A stretch of 64,000 nucleotides of DNA from DATACQ01 sp036555515 (GCA_036555515.1 DATBLC010000150.1:1-64000), one strand, 5' to 3'; counted from the stretch's first letter, positions 1 to 8,040 are shown. The notes: a model not told the origin generated them from the sequence alone. Numbers and translations are program-made.

Positions 1-2
1 CC

Positions 3-173
3 ATTAGCGAAGCCAATGGGCCTCTGCATCTAAGCGGTTGGATTAGAAACAGCCCCGGCGAGCAAAAAAACCGTGGTAAGTTTTGCGGCGGGAAAATCCG
101 CCCGAATTACCGTCTATTCTCCGATAATCAAGTCGCCCTGCTTGAACCGCACAGGCGCAACGACTATGAGTGA
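3..173 (+). CDS. C-terminal end of an unrecognised protein (5' truncated by window edge)
   Basis: An open frame runs from the left edge (third base) to a TGA at 171-173 and gives about 56 residues. It contains SGWIRNSPGEQKNRGK and ends LLEPHRRNDYE. The tail is basic and polar, with a single Cys and no membrane segment. No family is recognised. It stops 27 bases before the next gene on the same strand, so it could share a transcript with the secreted beta-helix-like protein. It could also be a chance frame, because only the 3' end is visible. Confidence 0.3.
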   Translation: MSEANGPLHLSGWIRNSPGEQKNRGKFCGGKIRPNYRLFSDNQVALLEPHRRNDYE

Positions 174-200
174 TTAGAATCATACCGGGAAATTCCACGG

Positions 201-746
201 ATGTTTTTAATATCGCGGTTTGTCCTGAAATCGGCGATTACCGCCTTATTGCTCGCCGCGGGCGGTAGTGCGACGCGGGCCGACACTATCGAAATCCTCC
301 CCTCCTCAAGCGCTTCTTGCGATGAGGAATGGATCGTGGCCACTAAACAGCTCAAACCCGGCGATGAATTGATATTACATGAGGGCACATACTCGCAGCC
401 CTGCCGACGCGCGATTCAGCTCAAAGGCAATGTTGTCTGGAATTGCGGCGTGAAATACCGGCCGGGACAATTCCTCGTCGGCGGCAACCAAAATTCAACC
501 TTCGTCAACCCGGGCCAACTTAATTTCTGGCCGCGTCCAAAATCGGCGCTCATTGGCGCCGCGGATGTTTCATTTGCGCCGCCATTCGATTTCAACAACA
601 TGAAACGCCGGCGGTCCACAAGCGACGTGGGCGCATACGACACACAAAAAAGAGCCAGCAATCCCGGCTGGAAGATTGTTCCTGGTTTTAAATCGCCGCA
701 TACGCTGACGGATGACGGCAAAACTTCAAAACCGACGCCGTTTTAG
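201..746 (+). CDS. Secreted right-handed beta-helix-like protein, internally shortened
   Basis: A 181-residue protein. Residues 1-27 form a signal peptide (hydrophobic core around ITALLLAAGG, cleavage near TRADT). Residues 50-65 read LKPGDELILHEGTYS, the usual first coil of pectate-lyase or chondroitinase-B-like parallel beta-helix proteins. The C-terminal part has an SALIGAADVSF stretch and DVGAYDTQK, resembling the PAIGAG...DVGAYE ending of the same proteins. Family members are usually 350-500 residues, so the central coils appear to be missing and the ends are joined in frame. It may be a decayed gene or a genuinely small protein. No catalytic residues can be assigned. Confidence 0.5.
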   Translation: MFLISRFVLKSAITALLLAAGGSATRADTIEILPSSSASCDEEWIVATKQLKPGDELILHEGTYSQPCRRAIQLKGNVVWNCGVKYRPGQFLVGGNQNSTFVNPGQLNFWPRPKSALIGAADVSFAPPFDFNNMKRRRSTSDVGAYDTQKRASNPGWKIVPGFKSPHTLTDDGKTSKPTPF

Positions 747-751
747 CCGAA

Positions 752-1207
752 ATGCTTTTTCGATTGACCGTTATCGGAACGATTTTATGTGGCGCACTGA
801 TCGCCGGTTCAACCTTCTATCGTATACACAGAGGAAAGCCGATCCTGGGGGCGCAGTTTTCCACGCTTCGTTTTGCTGAAGCATGGTGCTCCGGGCGCTC
901 CGATCGCAGCCTTCTAGCTCGGCTGGTGAGCGCCAATCATATTCTCTGGGTGGCGGTCACGAAAGACACGCTGCATGTCAGCCCACACATCCCGTTTAAC
1001 TTGATGTTTTTCGCCGAAGGCTTCGGATGGGATCATCGTGTGCCGGGCAGAACGATCTTGGATATTCGTGAAACCCAGACGAATGCTTTTGGGAGAAGCG
1101 TGGCCATTCGATATCGCCATCAGACCGGCGATGAGGAGCTGCTTGAACTGAGCGTAGCCGATCGGCCGGGACTCCTGAAAGCATTGCATGAAATACAACG
1201 GCATTGA
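752..1207 (+). CDS. Small membrane-anchored hypothetical protein
   Basis: A 151-residue protein that starts 5 bases after the preceding stop, so it is probably co-transcribed. Residues 5-24 (LTVIGTILCGALIAGSTFY) form one N-terminal membrane segment or uncleaved signal. The rest is a soluble domain of alternating strands and helices, including LWVAVTKDTLHVSPHIPFN and RSVAIRYRHQTGDEELLELSV. It ends in an amphipathic helix. The strand pattern is reminiscent of small PH-like or DUF domains that monitor membrane lipids, but I do not recognise a named family. Confidence 0.6.
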   Translation: MLFRLTVIGTILCGALIAGSTFYRIHRGKPILGAQFSTLRFAEAWCSGRSDRSLLARLVSANHILWVAVTKDTLHVSPHIPFNLMFFAEGFGWDHRVPGRTILDIRETQTNAFGRSVAIRYRHQTGDEELLELSVADRPGLLKALHEIQRH

Positions 1208-1640
1208 GTTAGGTTCGCGAGAAAGTCCCCCCCAAACCTTCGGTGAACACTGCGGCTATGCGGTGATCCACCTCTTTTATCCCCCCTCGAGGAGCCGGTG
1301 TCGTAACGAAAGAAAGTTGCAAGATCGTCATGCTCAGCGCCAGACTGCGTGAAAACTCAGTTCATGCTTTGACTGGGCTCACCACCACGATGTACAGAGT
1401 TTTCACACAGTCTGGCGCAGCGAAGCTTCTCGCATTTTCAGTCACTTTCAAAGACGAGATGCTTCGGCTATCGCCTCAGGATGACACTACGGCACAGTCT
1501 CGAGGGGGAGGAAAGCATGCCCTGAGCAACGTCGAAGGGAGGTTGGGAGTACAGGGGCAACGACATAGTTGCAGGAATTATCATCATGCCTTATAGTCTG
1601 AAAAAAGATCGTTGTTTTAGAAAGGGTAAGGTGCCGGCGC
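1208..1640. other. 433-base intergenic region with dispersed repeat
   Basis: No convincing gene. It holds a long imperfect inverted repeat (1337-1418) inside a longer unit of about 1328-1495 that begins GTCATGCTCAGC and ends CTCAGGATGACAC. A short CCTGAGCAACGTCGAAGG fragment lies near 1530. This looks like a non-coding dispersed repeat between two transcription units. The open frame at 1330-1596 lies entirely in repeat sequence and is not a gene. Confidence 0.6.
1337..1418. repeat. 22-bp inverted repeat, potential long hairpin
   Basis: Positions 1337-1358 and 1397-1418 are reverse complements over 22 bases with one mismatch (core GCCAGACTG / CAGTCTGGC) and a 38-base loop. It sits in a unit flanked by GTCATGCTCAGC and the rest of the Tn-less repeat family also seen near 46300. 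No gene overlaps it. As RNA it would fold into a strong hairpin and could act as a weak terminator for the upstream genes. Confidence 0.7.
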
Positions 1641-2819
1641 GTGGAATTTCAGCGGATCAAAAGGCTTCCACCTTATGTTTTCAGCATCATCGATGGCATG
1701 AAGATGGAGGCGCGTCACCGCGGCGAAGATATCGTCGATTTCGGCATGGGCAACCCTGACCTGCCGACGCCGCCCCATGTGGTGGCCAAGCTGGTCGAAG
1801 CCGCGGCCAAGCCGCAAAACCATCGTTACTCCGTATCGCGCGGCATTTATAAACTGCGCGTTGCGATATGTGATTGGTACAAGCGTCGCTATCAGGTCGT
1901 TGTCGATCCCGACGCCGAAGCCATCGTTACCATCGGCGCCAAGGAAGGTCTTTCCCATCTAGCCTGGGCTACCATCGACCCGGGTGACGTGGTTCTGTGC
2001 CCGAGTCCGACTTACCCAATCCACCAATTTGCCGTAATTCTGGCAGGCGGCGATTTGCGCTGCCTGCCGCTGGCCACCAGCGAGGATTTCTTCGCCCACC
2101 TCGAAGAAGCGATCAAGCAGACCTGGCCGAAGCCCAAAATGCTGATCATCAGTTTCCCGCATAACCCGACGACGGAAGTCGTCGAGTTGGACTTCTTCGA
2201 GCGCGTCGTGGGGGCAGCGCGGGATCACGGTTTTATCGTCGTCCATGATTTGGCGTACGCCGATCTGACTTTCGACGGCTACCAGGCGCCGAGTTTTCTG
2301 CAGGTAGCGGGAGCCAAGGATGTCGGCGTGGAATTTTTCTCCCTGTCGAAGAGTTACAACATGCCCGGCTGGCGAGTCGGTTTCGCCGTGGGCAATAAGG
2401 ATATTATCCACGCCTTGGCGCGCATCAAGAGTTATCTCGACTATGGCATCTTTCAACCGGTGCAGATCGCCGCGATCCAGGCGCTCAACGGTCCGCAGGA
2501 TTGCGTCGAAGAGATCCGCCTCATGTACGAAAAACGGCGCGACTCCTTGATCGATGGGCTGGACCGCGCCGGGTGGAAGGTCAAAAAACCCAAAGGCACC
2601 ATGTTCGTTTGGGCGGAGATTCCCGAACCGGCGAAAAAAATGGGCTCCGTCGAATTTTCGAAATATCTCTTGCAGGAGGCCAAAGTGGCAGTTTCTCCGG
2701 GCATCGGCTTTGGCCAGTACGGCGACGAGCATGTGCGCTTTGCGCTGATTGAAAACGAACATCGCACCAAGCAGGCGGTGCGCAACATCAAGCGCGCGTT
2801 GGGCAAACTGCTGGATTAG
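1641..2819 (+). CDS. alaC: PLP-dependent class I/II aminotransferase, AlaC type
   Basis: A 392-residue fold-type I aminotransferase that probably makes alanine, or a related amino acid, from pyruvate and glutamate. Residues 33-41 read DFGMGNPDL. HNPTTEV (174-180) binds the substrate carboxylate, D203 and Y206 contact PLP, and SLSKSYNM holds the Schiff-base lysine K237. MPGWRVGFA follows. The start is a GTG with AAAGGG about 14 bases upstream. This subfamily is often found directly upstream of homoserine dehydrogenase, as here, which suggests coupling with threonine/methionine synthesis. An LL-diaminopimelate aminotransferase role is the main alternative. Confidence 0.85.
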   Translation: MEFQRIKRLPPYVFSIIDGMKMEARHRGEDIVDFGMGNPDLPTPPHVVAKLVEAAAKPQNHRYSVSRGIYKLRVAICDWYKRRYQVVVDPDAEAIVTIGAKEGLSHLAWATIDPGDVVLCPSPTYPIHQFAVILAGGDLRCLPLATSEDFFAHLEEAIKQTWPKPKMLIISFPHNPTTEVVELDFFERVVGAARDHGFIVVHDLAYADLTFDGYQAPSFLQVAGAKDVGVEFFSLSKSYNMPGWRVGFAVGNKDIIHALARIKSYLDYGIFQPVQIAAIQALNGPQDCVEEIRLMYEKRRDSLIDGLDRAGWKVKKPKGTMFVWAEIPEPAKKMGSVEFSKYLLQEAKVAVSPGIGFGQYGDEHVRFALIENEHRTKQAVRNIKRALGKLLD

Positions 2820-2872
2820 CCGCAGCGCTATCATAAACCTCCAATTTACTTCGGACATTGGCATTGGCATCG

Positions 2873-4258
2873 GTGAACAAACGTCGCAAAATCGGCCTTG
2901 GCTTGCTCGGTTCGGGAGTCGTGGGCGAGGCGATCCAAGACATTTTGTTTCGCGATCTCAAGGGCCAAGTGGGTTCTGATGTCGATCTCGTTATAAAAAA
3001 AATCTATACGCGCAACCCCAAGGACAAGAAATGGTTCCGTAAGCGGCCCGAGCTGTTCACCAATAAAGCTGAGCATGTGCTTGATGATCCGGGCGTCGAC
3101 ATCGTGATTGAAGCGCTGGGATTTCAGAGCCCGTCGCAGTTGCCCGTGTTCAGGGATTATTTGCTGCGGGCTTTCCGCAACGACAAATCCGTCGTGACCT
3201 CTGACAAAGCCGTCTTGGCGCGCTACGGCAAAGAGATCTGGGCGGCGGCGCAAAAGAGTGGGCAGCAACTGCGGTTTGAAGCGTGCGTTGGCGGCGGCAT
3301 CCCGGTCATCCGCTCGTTGAGTGAAAGCTTTGCCGTCGAAGAACCGGAAGCGGTATTTGGCATCGTCAATGGCACCTGCAATTACATCCTCTCGCAAATG
3401 GAAAAGGGTGGGAAAGCGTACGCCGATGCGTTGAAGGAAGCGCAGCAAAAGGGTTACGCCGAAACTAATCCCGCCTCCGATGTCAACGGCAGCGACGCCG
3501 AAGCCAAATTGCTATTGCTTTTATTGGTCGCCTTTGGATTGCAGATTCAACCGGGCACCATTTGGCGAAAGGGCATTGAAGATATTCACGCGGTAGATTT
3601 TCGCTACGCTCAGAGAATAGGCCCGAGCACGATCAAACAGCTCGCGGTGGCCCGACGCAACGGCCAATTCGTGCAGGTTTTCGTTTCCCCTGTATTGGTG
3701 CAGCGAGACAATTTTCTGGCGAGTATCGACGGCGCGACAAATGCGGTCTGCTTTGCCGGCAAGAGCAGTAGCGGCGGCCGTGGGGAGCGCGACTGCGATT
3801 ACGTTCTCGTTGGGCCGGGGGCGGGCGGCGGACCCACAGCCGTGGCGGTGCTCGGTGACGTTTACGAATTGGCGCGCGGTGAGCGGAAATTTTCCGGCAT
3901 CCCGAGCTTAATTCCACCGGGAACGTTGAAACTTCAGCCCGAGGATGAAATCGCAGGTTCTTTTTATCTCCGTTTGGTCGTTCGGGACCGCGCCGGCATT
4001 GTCGGCGATATCGGTCGGACCTTTGGCCGCATAGGCGTTAACATATCGGAGATCTGGCAAATGCGGCATACCGAAGAAGAAGTGCGCTGGCTGATGCAAA
4101 CCTACAAACTCAAACAGAGGCCGCAGGAAGTTCTGCCTTTCGTGATGACACTGGAGCGGGCTACACTCCGGCAAATGCGCCAGGCTCTGGATTCTCTCAG
4201 CGATCGAGATTATATCCTAGTTGATCCGGTTTGGTTCCCGATCTGGGGAGCAAAGTGA
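2873..4258 (+). CDS. hom: Homoserine dehydrogenase with C-terminal ACT domain
   Basis: Reduces aspartate semialdehyde to homoserine, the branch to threonine and methionine. The Rossmann motif is GLGLLGSGVVG. The NAD-binding region continues to SDKAVLARYG, and the catalytic domain has GGGIPVIR, NGTCNYIL and the GYAETNPASDVNGSDAEAK stretch. A C-terminal ACT domain (about FYLRLVVRDRAGIVGDIG onward) implies feedback control by threonine. The GTG at 2873 is preferred, giving 461 residues; an in-frame TTG at 2858 would add five. Neither has a clear ribosome binding site. The stop overlaps the next gene by four bases (GTGA), so translation is coupled. Confidence 0.92.
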   Translation: MNKRRKIGLGLLGSGVVGEAIQDILFRDLKGQVGSDVDLVIKKIYTRNPKDKKWFRKRPELFTNKAEHVLDDPGVDIVIEALGFQSPSQLPVFRDYLLRAFRNDKSVVTSDKAVLARYGKEIWAAAQKSGQQLRFEACVGGGIPVIRSLSESFAVEEPEAVFGIVNGTCNYILSQMEKGGKAYADALKEAQQKGYAETNPASDVNGSDAEAKLLLLLLVAFGLQIQPGTIWRKGIEDIHAVDFRYAQRIGPSTIKQLAVARRNGQFVQVFVSPVLVQRDNFLASIDGATNAVCFAGKSSSGGRGERDCDYVLVGPGAGGGPTAVAVLGDVYELARGERKFSGIPSLIPPGTLKLQPEDEIAGSFYLRLVVRDRAGIVGDIGRTFGRIGVNISEIWQMRHTEEEVRWLMQTYKLKQRPQEVLPFVMTLERATLRQMRQALDSLSDRDYILVDPVWFPIWGAK

Positions 4259-5475
4259 AGTACATCATTCTGCAAGGCGATGGCATGGCGGACTATCCGC
4301 TGGAAATTCTGGGCGGGAGAACACCTCTGGAAGCGGCGCGTACGCCCAACATGGATTGGCTCGCCCAGCGAGGCGTGTTCGGCATGGCCCACGTGATTCC
4401 CGAGGGCTTTCCGCCGGGGAGCGACGTGGGCAACATGAGTATCATGGGCTACGATCCCGCGGTCTATCACACGGGGCGTTCGCCGCTCGAAGCGGCGAGC
4501 ATGGGCGTCGCCCTAGGTCCCAAAGACATTGCGTTTCGCTGTAACCTAGTAAGCCTGGGTAGCAGCGGTGCTGAGACCTGCATGGAAGACTTCACCGCCG
4601 GCCATATCTCCAGCGAGGAAGCCAAAGACATCATCGACGCCATCGGGCATGAGCTCGGCGGCGATGGCATCGAGTTCTTCCCCGGAGTGAGCTACCGCCA
4701 CCTGATGGTCTGGCGCGACGGCAAAGAGAAAATGACGACCACACCGCCCCACGATATCACCGGACAGAAAATCGCCGGTTATCTTCCTGCGGGAGACGGC
4801 GCCGACCGTTTGCTTTGGCTCATGGGGGCGTCGCGCGATATATTGGCCGAGCACGCTGTGAACAGAAAACGCGCTGCCGATGGGCGCCGAAAAGCAACGT
4901 CGATCTGGCTCTGGGGACAGGGGAGGGCGCCACAGCTGCCCCTGCTGACCGAGCGTTTCGGCATCAAAGGCGGGGTGATTTCCGCCGTCGATATTATCCA
5001 CGGCCTGGGTGTCTATGCCGGTTTGGAACGCATCGATGTTCCGGGCATCACCGGCTTTCTCGACACCAATTACCAGGGCAAGGGCGAGTATGGCCTGCGT
5101 TCGCTGGAAAGGAACGATTTCGTCTTCATCCATGTCGAAGCCACCGACGAGGCCAGCCATATGGGGGACGTGAAGGCGAAGATCCAAGCTCTCGAAGACT
5201 TCGATGAAAAGGTCGTCGGTACCGTGCTCAAGGGCATGGAACCACGAAAGGACTGGCGTGTACTGCTGATGCCCGATCATCCCACAGCCATCGCCCTCAA
5301 AACCCACGTCGCCGAGCCGGTGCCATTCGTGCTCTTCTCTCCGTCTGAACCGCGCGATAATGGCGCCGTGGGATATAACGAAAAGGACGCCGCCAAAACC
5401 GGGGTGGTAGCCAAGCAGGCTTTCAGACTCATGGAGGCGCTCATTGAAGGGAGGCAAACGTGGATCGAAACTTAG
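4255..5475 (+). CDS. ApgM-type cofactor-independent phosphoglycerate mutase-fold protein, candidate homoserine kinase
   Basis: A 406-residue alkaline-phosphatase-superfamily protein of the archaeal-type ApgM family. It starts YIILQGDGMADYP, where D binds metal, followed by GGRTPLEAARTPNMD and GSDVGNMSIMGYDP with the serine/asparagine nucleophile region. The later metal sites are DEASHMGD and MPDHPT. The start is fixed by a GTGA overlap with hom and a GGGGAG site just upstream. A TTG 24 bases earlier lies inside hom and is rejected. In several bacteria, ApgM-like genes next to hom supply homoserine kinase activity. The context fits that better than glycolysis, but mutase activity cannot be excluded. 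Confidence 0.8.
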   Translation: MKYIILQGDGMADYPLEILGGRTPLEAARTPNMDWLAQRGVFGMAHVIPEGFPPGSDVGNMSIMGYDPAVYHTGRSPLEAASMGVALGPKDIAFRCNLVSLGSSGAETCMEDFTAGHISSEEAKDIIDAIGHELGGDGIEFFPGVSYRHLMVWRDGKEKMTTTPPHDITGQKIAGYLPAGDGADRLLWLMGASRDILAEHAVNRKRAADGRRKATSIWLWGQGRAPQLPLLTERFGIKGGVISAVDIIHGLGVYAGLERIDVPGITGFLDTNYQGKGEYGLRSLERNDFVFIHVEATDEASHMGDVKAKIQALEDFDEKVVGTVLKGMEPRKDWRVLLMPDHPTAIALKTHVAEPVPFVLFSPSEPRDNGAVGYNEKDAAKTGVVAKQAFRLMEALIEGRQTWIET

Positions 5476-6410
5476 CTCTTGAAGCCGTGCGGGTAACGGA
5501 AGCGGCAGCCCTTAGTTGTGCCCGTTGGACAGGGCGCGGCGACGAAAGGGCGGCTGATCAAGCCGCGGTGGACGCCATGCGCAAAGCCTTCGACGCCCTC
5601 GCCATCGACGGCACGGTCGTGATCGGCGAAGGCGAGCGGGACGAAGCGCCAATGCTCTATATCGGCGAGAAAGTGGGCTGTGGGGGTCCTAAGGTCGATA
5701 TCGCTCTTGATCCCTTGGAAGGTACCACGATCTGTGCTACCGGCGCGCCCAATGCGCTCGCCGTCATCGCCATGGGCGACGCCGGTAACCTGCTCAACTG
5801 CCCCGACACCTATATGGAAAAGATCGCCGCCGGACCCATCGGTAAAGGCGTTGTCGATCTCGACAAAACGCCGACGCAGAATTTGCAGGCGCTGGCCGAG
5901 GCGAAGCGCTGCAGCCTCGAAGATCTGATGGTGATTATTCTTGCGCGGCCGCGCCACGATGCCATCATCCAGGAAGTGCGCAAGGCTGGCGCGCGGATAC
6001 GCCTGATCGGCGACGGCGACGTTTCCGCGGCCATCGCCACGACCAAGCCGGAAACCGGTATCGATCTCCTACTCGGCATCGGTGGCGCGCCCGAAGGCGT
6101 GTTGGCGGCTGCCGCGCTGCGTTGCGTCGGCGGCGAATTTCAGGGCCGTCTGAAGCCTCGCAACAACGAAGAAATCGAGCGCGCCAAGAAAATGGGGGTG
6201 GCGGACATCAACAAGAAATTCGGCATCGACGAGTTGGCTGCCGGGGACGTGATGTTCGCCGCCACTGGCGTCACCGACGGCGACTACCTCCAAGGTGTGC
6301 ACTTCTTTGCCGGCGGCGCCACAACCCAGTCGGTGGTGATGCGCTCGAAAACCCGCACGGTCCGGGTCATCAACGCGACGCATTATTTTGAGCACAAACC
6401 GAACTATTAG
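5460..6410 (+). CDS. glpX: Class II fructose-1,6-bisphosphatase
   Basis: A 316-residue GlpX-family phosphatase that hydrolyses fructose-1,6-bisphosphate in gluconeogenesis. Visible landmarks are GEGERDEAPMLYIGE and DPLEGTTICATG (metal-binding DPLEGT), with LLGIGGAPEGVL and the C-terminal DGDYLQGV. The GTG start lies 16 bases inside the preceding gene, behind GGGAGG at good spacing, so translation is coupled. Some members also hydrolyse sedoheptulose bisphosphate. The stop codon abuts a MITE-like repeat starting at 6410. Confidence 0.92.
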   Translation: MDRNLALEAVRVTEAAALSCARWTGRGDERAADQAAVDAMRKAFDALAIDGTVVIGEGERDEAPMLYIGEKVGCGGPKVDIALDPLEGTTICATGAPNALAVIAMGDAGNLLNCPDTYMEKIAAGPIGKGVVDLDKTPTQNLQALAEAKRCSLEDLMVIILARPRHDAIIQEVRKAGARIRLIGDGDVSAAIATTKPETGIDLLLGIGGAPEGVLAAAALRCVGGEFQGRLKPRNNEEIERAKKMGVADINKKFGIDELAAGDVMFAATGVTDGDYLQGVHFFAGGATTQSVVMRSKTRTVRVINATHYFEHKPNY

Positions 6411-6538
6411 CAGGCCGCTGAAAAAGACTCATATGCTTCGTTGCGCTCGACCAATATCGCGTCAACGTACAAGCAGAGTACGCCTCCGCTCATCGACCTT
6501 CGCGCGCCTTGCCTCTGAGATCTTTTTGAGCAGCCTGC
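6410..6538. repeat. MITE-like repeat with terminal inverted repeats
   Basis: A 129-base element bounded by 16-base inverted ends, at 6410-6425 (GCAGGCCGCTGAAAAA) and 6523-6538. The ends match at 14 of 16 positions. It has no coding capacity and starts on the last base of the glpX stop codon. The form (short, non-coding, ends carrying AAAAA next to GCAGG) is that of a non-autonomous palindromic element. No target duplication was identified. Confidence 0.6.
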
Positions 6539-6576
6539 AAACAAATTTTTCAGCGTGGGTTTGTTATGGATGTCAG

Positions 6577-6656
6577 GTTCAAGGTTCAATGTATCGGAAT
6601 GGACGAGTTCCGGACTTCGGATCCAATCCGAAAACGTTGAACATTGAACCTTGAAC
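6577..6656. repeat. 16-bp perfect inverted repeat of the GTTCAAGGTTCAATGT family
   Basis: Positions 6577-6592 and 6641-6656 are exact reverse complements over 16 bases, with a 48-base spacer. The same words recur at 60137-60209, where they enter the end of an MFS gene, and degenerate GTTCAA copies lie at 30360-30455. The element sits 25 bases upstream of the next gene and may act as a hairpin in its leader. Confidence 0.7.
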
Positions 6657-6680
6657 TTTTGAACTGACTTCCCCCCACCG

Positions 6681-7013
6681 GTGGCTCAGAGAAGAAGAAT
6701 AAAGAAGCATCGTTGGCTCCGGCCGCTGGTCCTTTTTGTAATGACGCCGCTTACCGTCTGGTTGTTGACTTTTCTGGTCTGGCTTTTCTGGCAAGACATC
6801 GTTCAGCTGTTCCCCGGCAAAGCCTCAACCCGGCCGGGCGCGAGGATTTTTCCCTCACCGTCTGCCTCTGGGAGAGGGAAGGGTGAGGGAGCATCTTCGA
6901 TGCGTGATACAGGACTGAACAAAAACCACGATCCCCAGCCGGCGACGCGACCGCGCGAAGATCTCGCGGACGAAGACCGCAAAAAGCTCGATGACATACT
7001 AAAGCGGCGGTAA
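6681..7013 (+). CDS. Small single-pass membrane protein carrying an in-frame repeat insertion
   Basis: A 110-residue protein beginning at GTG. It has a basic head (AQRRRIKKHRW) and a membrane helix at about residues 14-40 (LVLFVMTPLTVWLLTFLVW). The charged tail ends DLADEDRKKLDDILKRR, which resembles the end of small conserved deltaproteobacterial membrane proteins of unknown function. Residues about 56-70 are encoded by a repeat-like inverted sequence (6852-6889), so the linker has been expanded. The function is unknown. The conserved-looking ends favour a real gene. Confidence 0.5.
   Translation: MAQRRRIKKHRWLRPLVLFVMTPLTVWLLTFLVWLFWQDIVQLFPGKASTRPGARIFPSPSASGRGKGEGASSMRDTGLNKNHDPQPATRPREDLADEDRKKLDDILKRR
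6852..6889. repeat. Short inverted repeat inserted in a coding region
   Basis: CCCTCAC (6852-6858) and GTGAGGG (6883-6889) pair around an internal CTCTGGGAGAGGG. The unit has the form of a dispersed CCCTCACC...GGTGAGGG repeat. It is read through in frame and encodes FPSPSASGRGKGEG within the small membrane protein. Confidence 0.6.
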
Positions 7014-7084
7014 GAAAGGATTCGGATATCTCACTCCCGAGGCGCGGAGGTGGAACGCCGCAAGCCATTCTGTCGCTCGGCGCC

Positions 7085-7215
7085 GACGAGAATTTCAATA
7101 ACGACATTGCCCGCGGATTGCTACGGCGCGCGCCCAACTTGAATATTGTTCGCATTCGAGATGCCGGGCGGACAGCTCCGACGATCCCGTTGTTTGGAAT
7201 GGACTGCTCAGTGAG
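7085..7215 (+). pseudogene. Relic of a DUF5615 PIN-like (VapC-type) toxin gene
   Basis: No start or full frame exists, but one frame at 7085-7168 reads DENFNNDIARGLLRR and then NLNIVRIRDAG. This is the N-terminal core of DUF5615 PIN-like proteins, whose usual opening is LADENF. A shifted frame at 7171-7200 continues DSSDDPVV, matching the next family motif, so a frameshift separates the parts. The C-terminal half is lost. No partner antitoxin is recognisable nearby. These genes are usually short toxin-like components of toxin-antitoxin pairs. Confidence 0.5.
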
Positions 7216-7313
7216 CCATCTTCATAGCGACATATTCCTCACTAGGAAACAGTCGAGGGGGCGGCCTCGATGGCGTTAACGCTGATCAAAACCGTCATTC
7301 ATTTGTGGTTCTG

Positions 7314-7985
7314 ATGAAACGAAACCGATTGCTGTTGATCATCTTGCTCACGGCAGTGCTGGCTGGGGCTCACGATGGCGTCATGGCCGTCGCACCGGAA
7401 GAGACCGACCCGGAAATCAAGTCACTCAGAGAGCGCAGCCGCGCGCGGATAGCGTTCGCCGCCGGTCGCGACTTTATCGAGGTGTTTATCCACGCCGATG
7501 ACGAGAAGATGGAAACCCTGCGGACCGACTCCTGCGGGGGAATAAGCGGCAGCAAGCGCTATACCGGAAACTACCAGATTGTCAGTCTAAAAAACAAAGC
7601 TTTTAACGCTGAACTCCCCCTGGGTAAGCGGGTTTTTACCCAAAATCGAGGCGAAGAAATCAGGGAAATCCGCTTTCCGGAAATTACAGGGCGCCTCATC
7701 GCCATATCGCAGTATCAAAACTGCAATGGGGATGAGGTGGAGTTTTTCCGGGTTGATAGTCGAGGCGGACTCCATCAAGTCCGGTTGCACCATAAAGACG
7801 GGGTGGAAAGGCTGCGGCTAGTCAGCCGCCCTGGGGGAACACCGGATGATCTATCAGGCAATCAGTTGACTTATTGCAGCTCCGGGAAAACCAAGACTGC
7901 GGCTAGCTGCGCCGTTTACATTTACGACGGCAAAAGCCTGATTCAGTCTGCGCCCGCGGCTCGTAAGGCACAGGAGAAAAAATAA
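7314..7985 (+). CDS. Secreted hypothetical protein
   Basis: A 223-residue protein with a clear signal peptide (MKRNRLLLIILLTAVLAGAHDGVMA). The ATG at 7314 is preferred over a GTG nine bases earlier because it places the basic residues at the very N-terminus. The mature part contains scattered cysteines (DSCGG, NCNGDE, TYCSS, SCAVY) that could form two disulfides, and alternating beta strands. It resembles an export-folded, all-beta domain. No family recognised. It is followed by a minus-strand operon, so it is transcribed alone or with the small gene upstream. Confidence 0.65.
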   Translation: MKRNRLLLIILLTAVLAGAHDGVMAVAPEETDPEIKSLRERSRARIAFAAGRDFIEVFIHADDEKMETLRTDSCGGISGSKRYTGNYQIVSLKNKAFNAELPLGKRVFTQNRGEEIREIRFPEITGRLIAISQYQNCNGDEVEFFRVDSRGGLHQVRLHHKDGVERLRLVSRPGGTPDDLSGNQLTYCSSGKTKTAASCAVYIYDGKSLIQSAPAARKAQEKK

Positions 7986-8040
7986 CTGGCCTTGCGACGG
8001 AGGAGGCATTTTCGCTAGGCCTGCCGCCGGCTAGAATAGT

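Noticed and set aside
1330..1596. Open frame of 88 codons in the 1.2-1.6 kb gap
   Set aside because: It consists of dispersed-repeat sequence, contains the 22-bp inverted repeat, and has no ribosome site or family resemblance.
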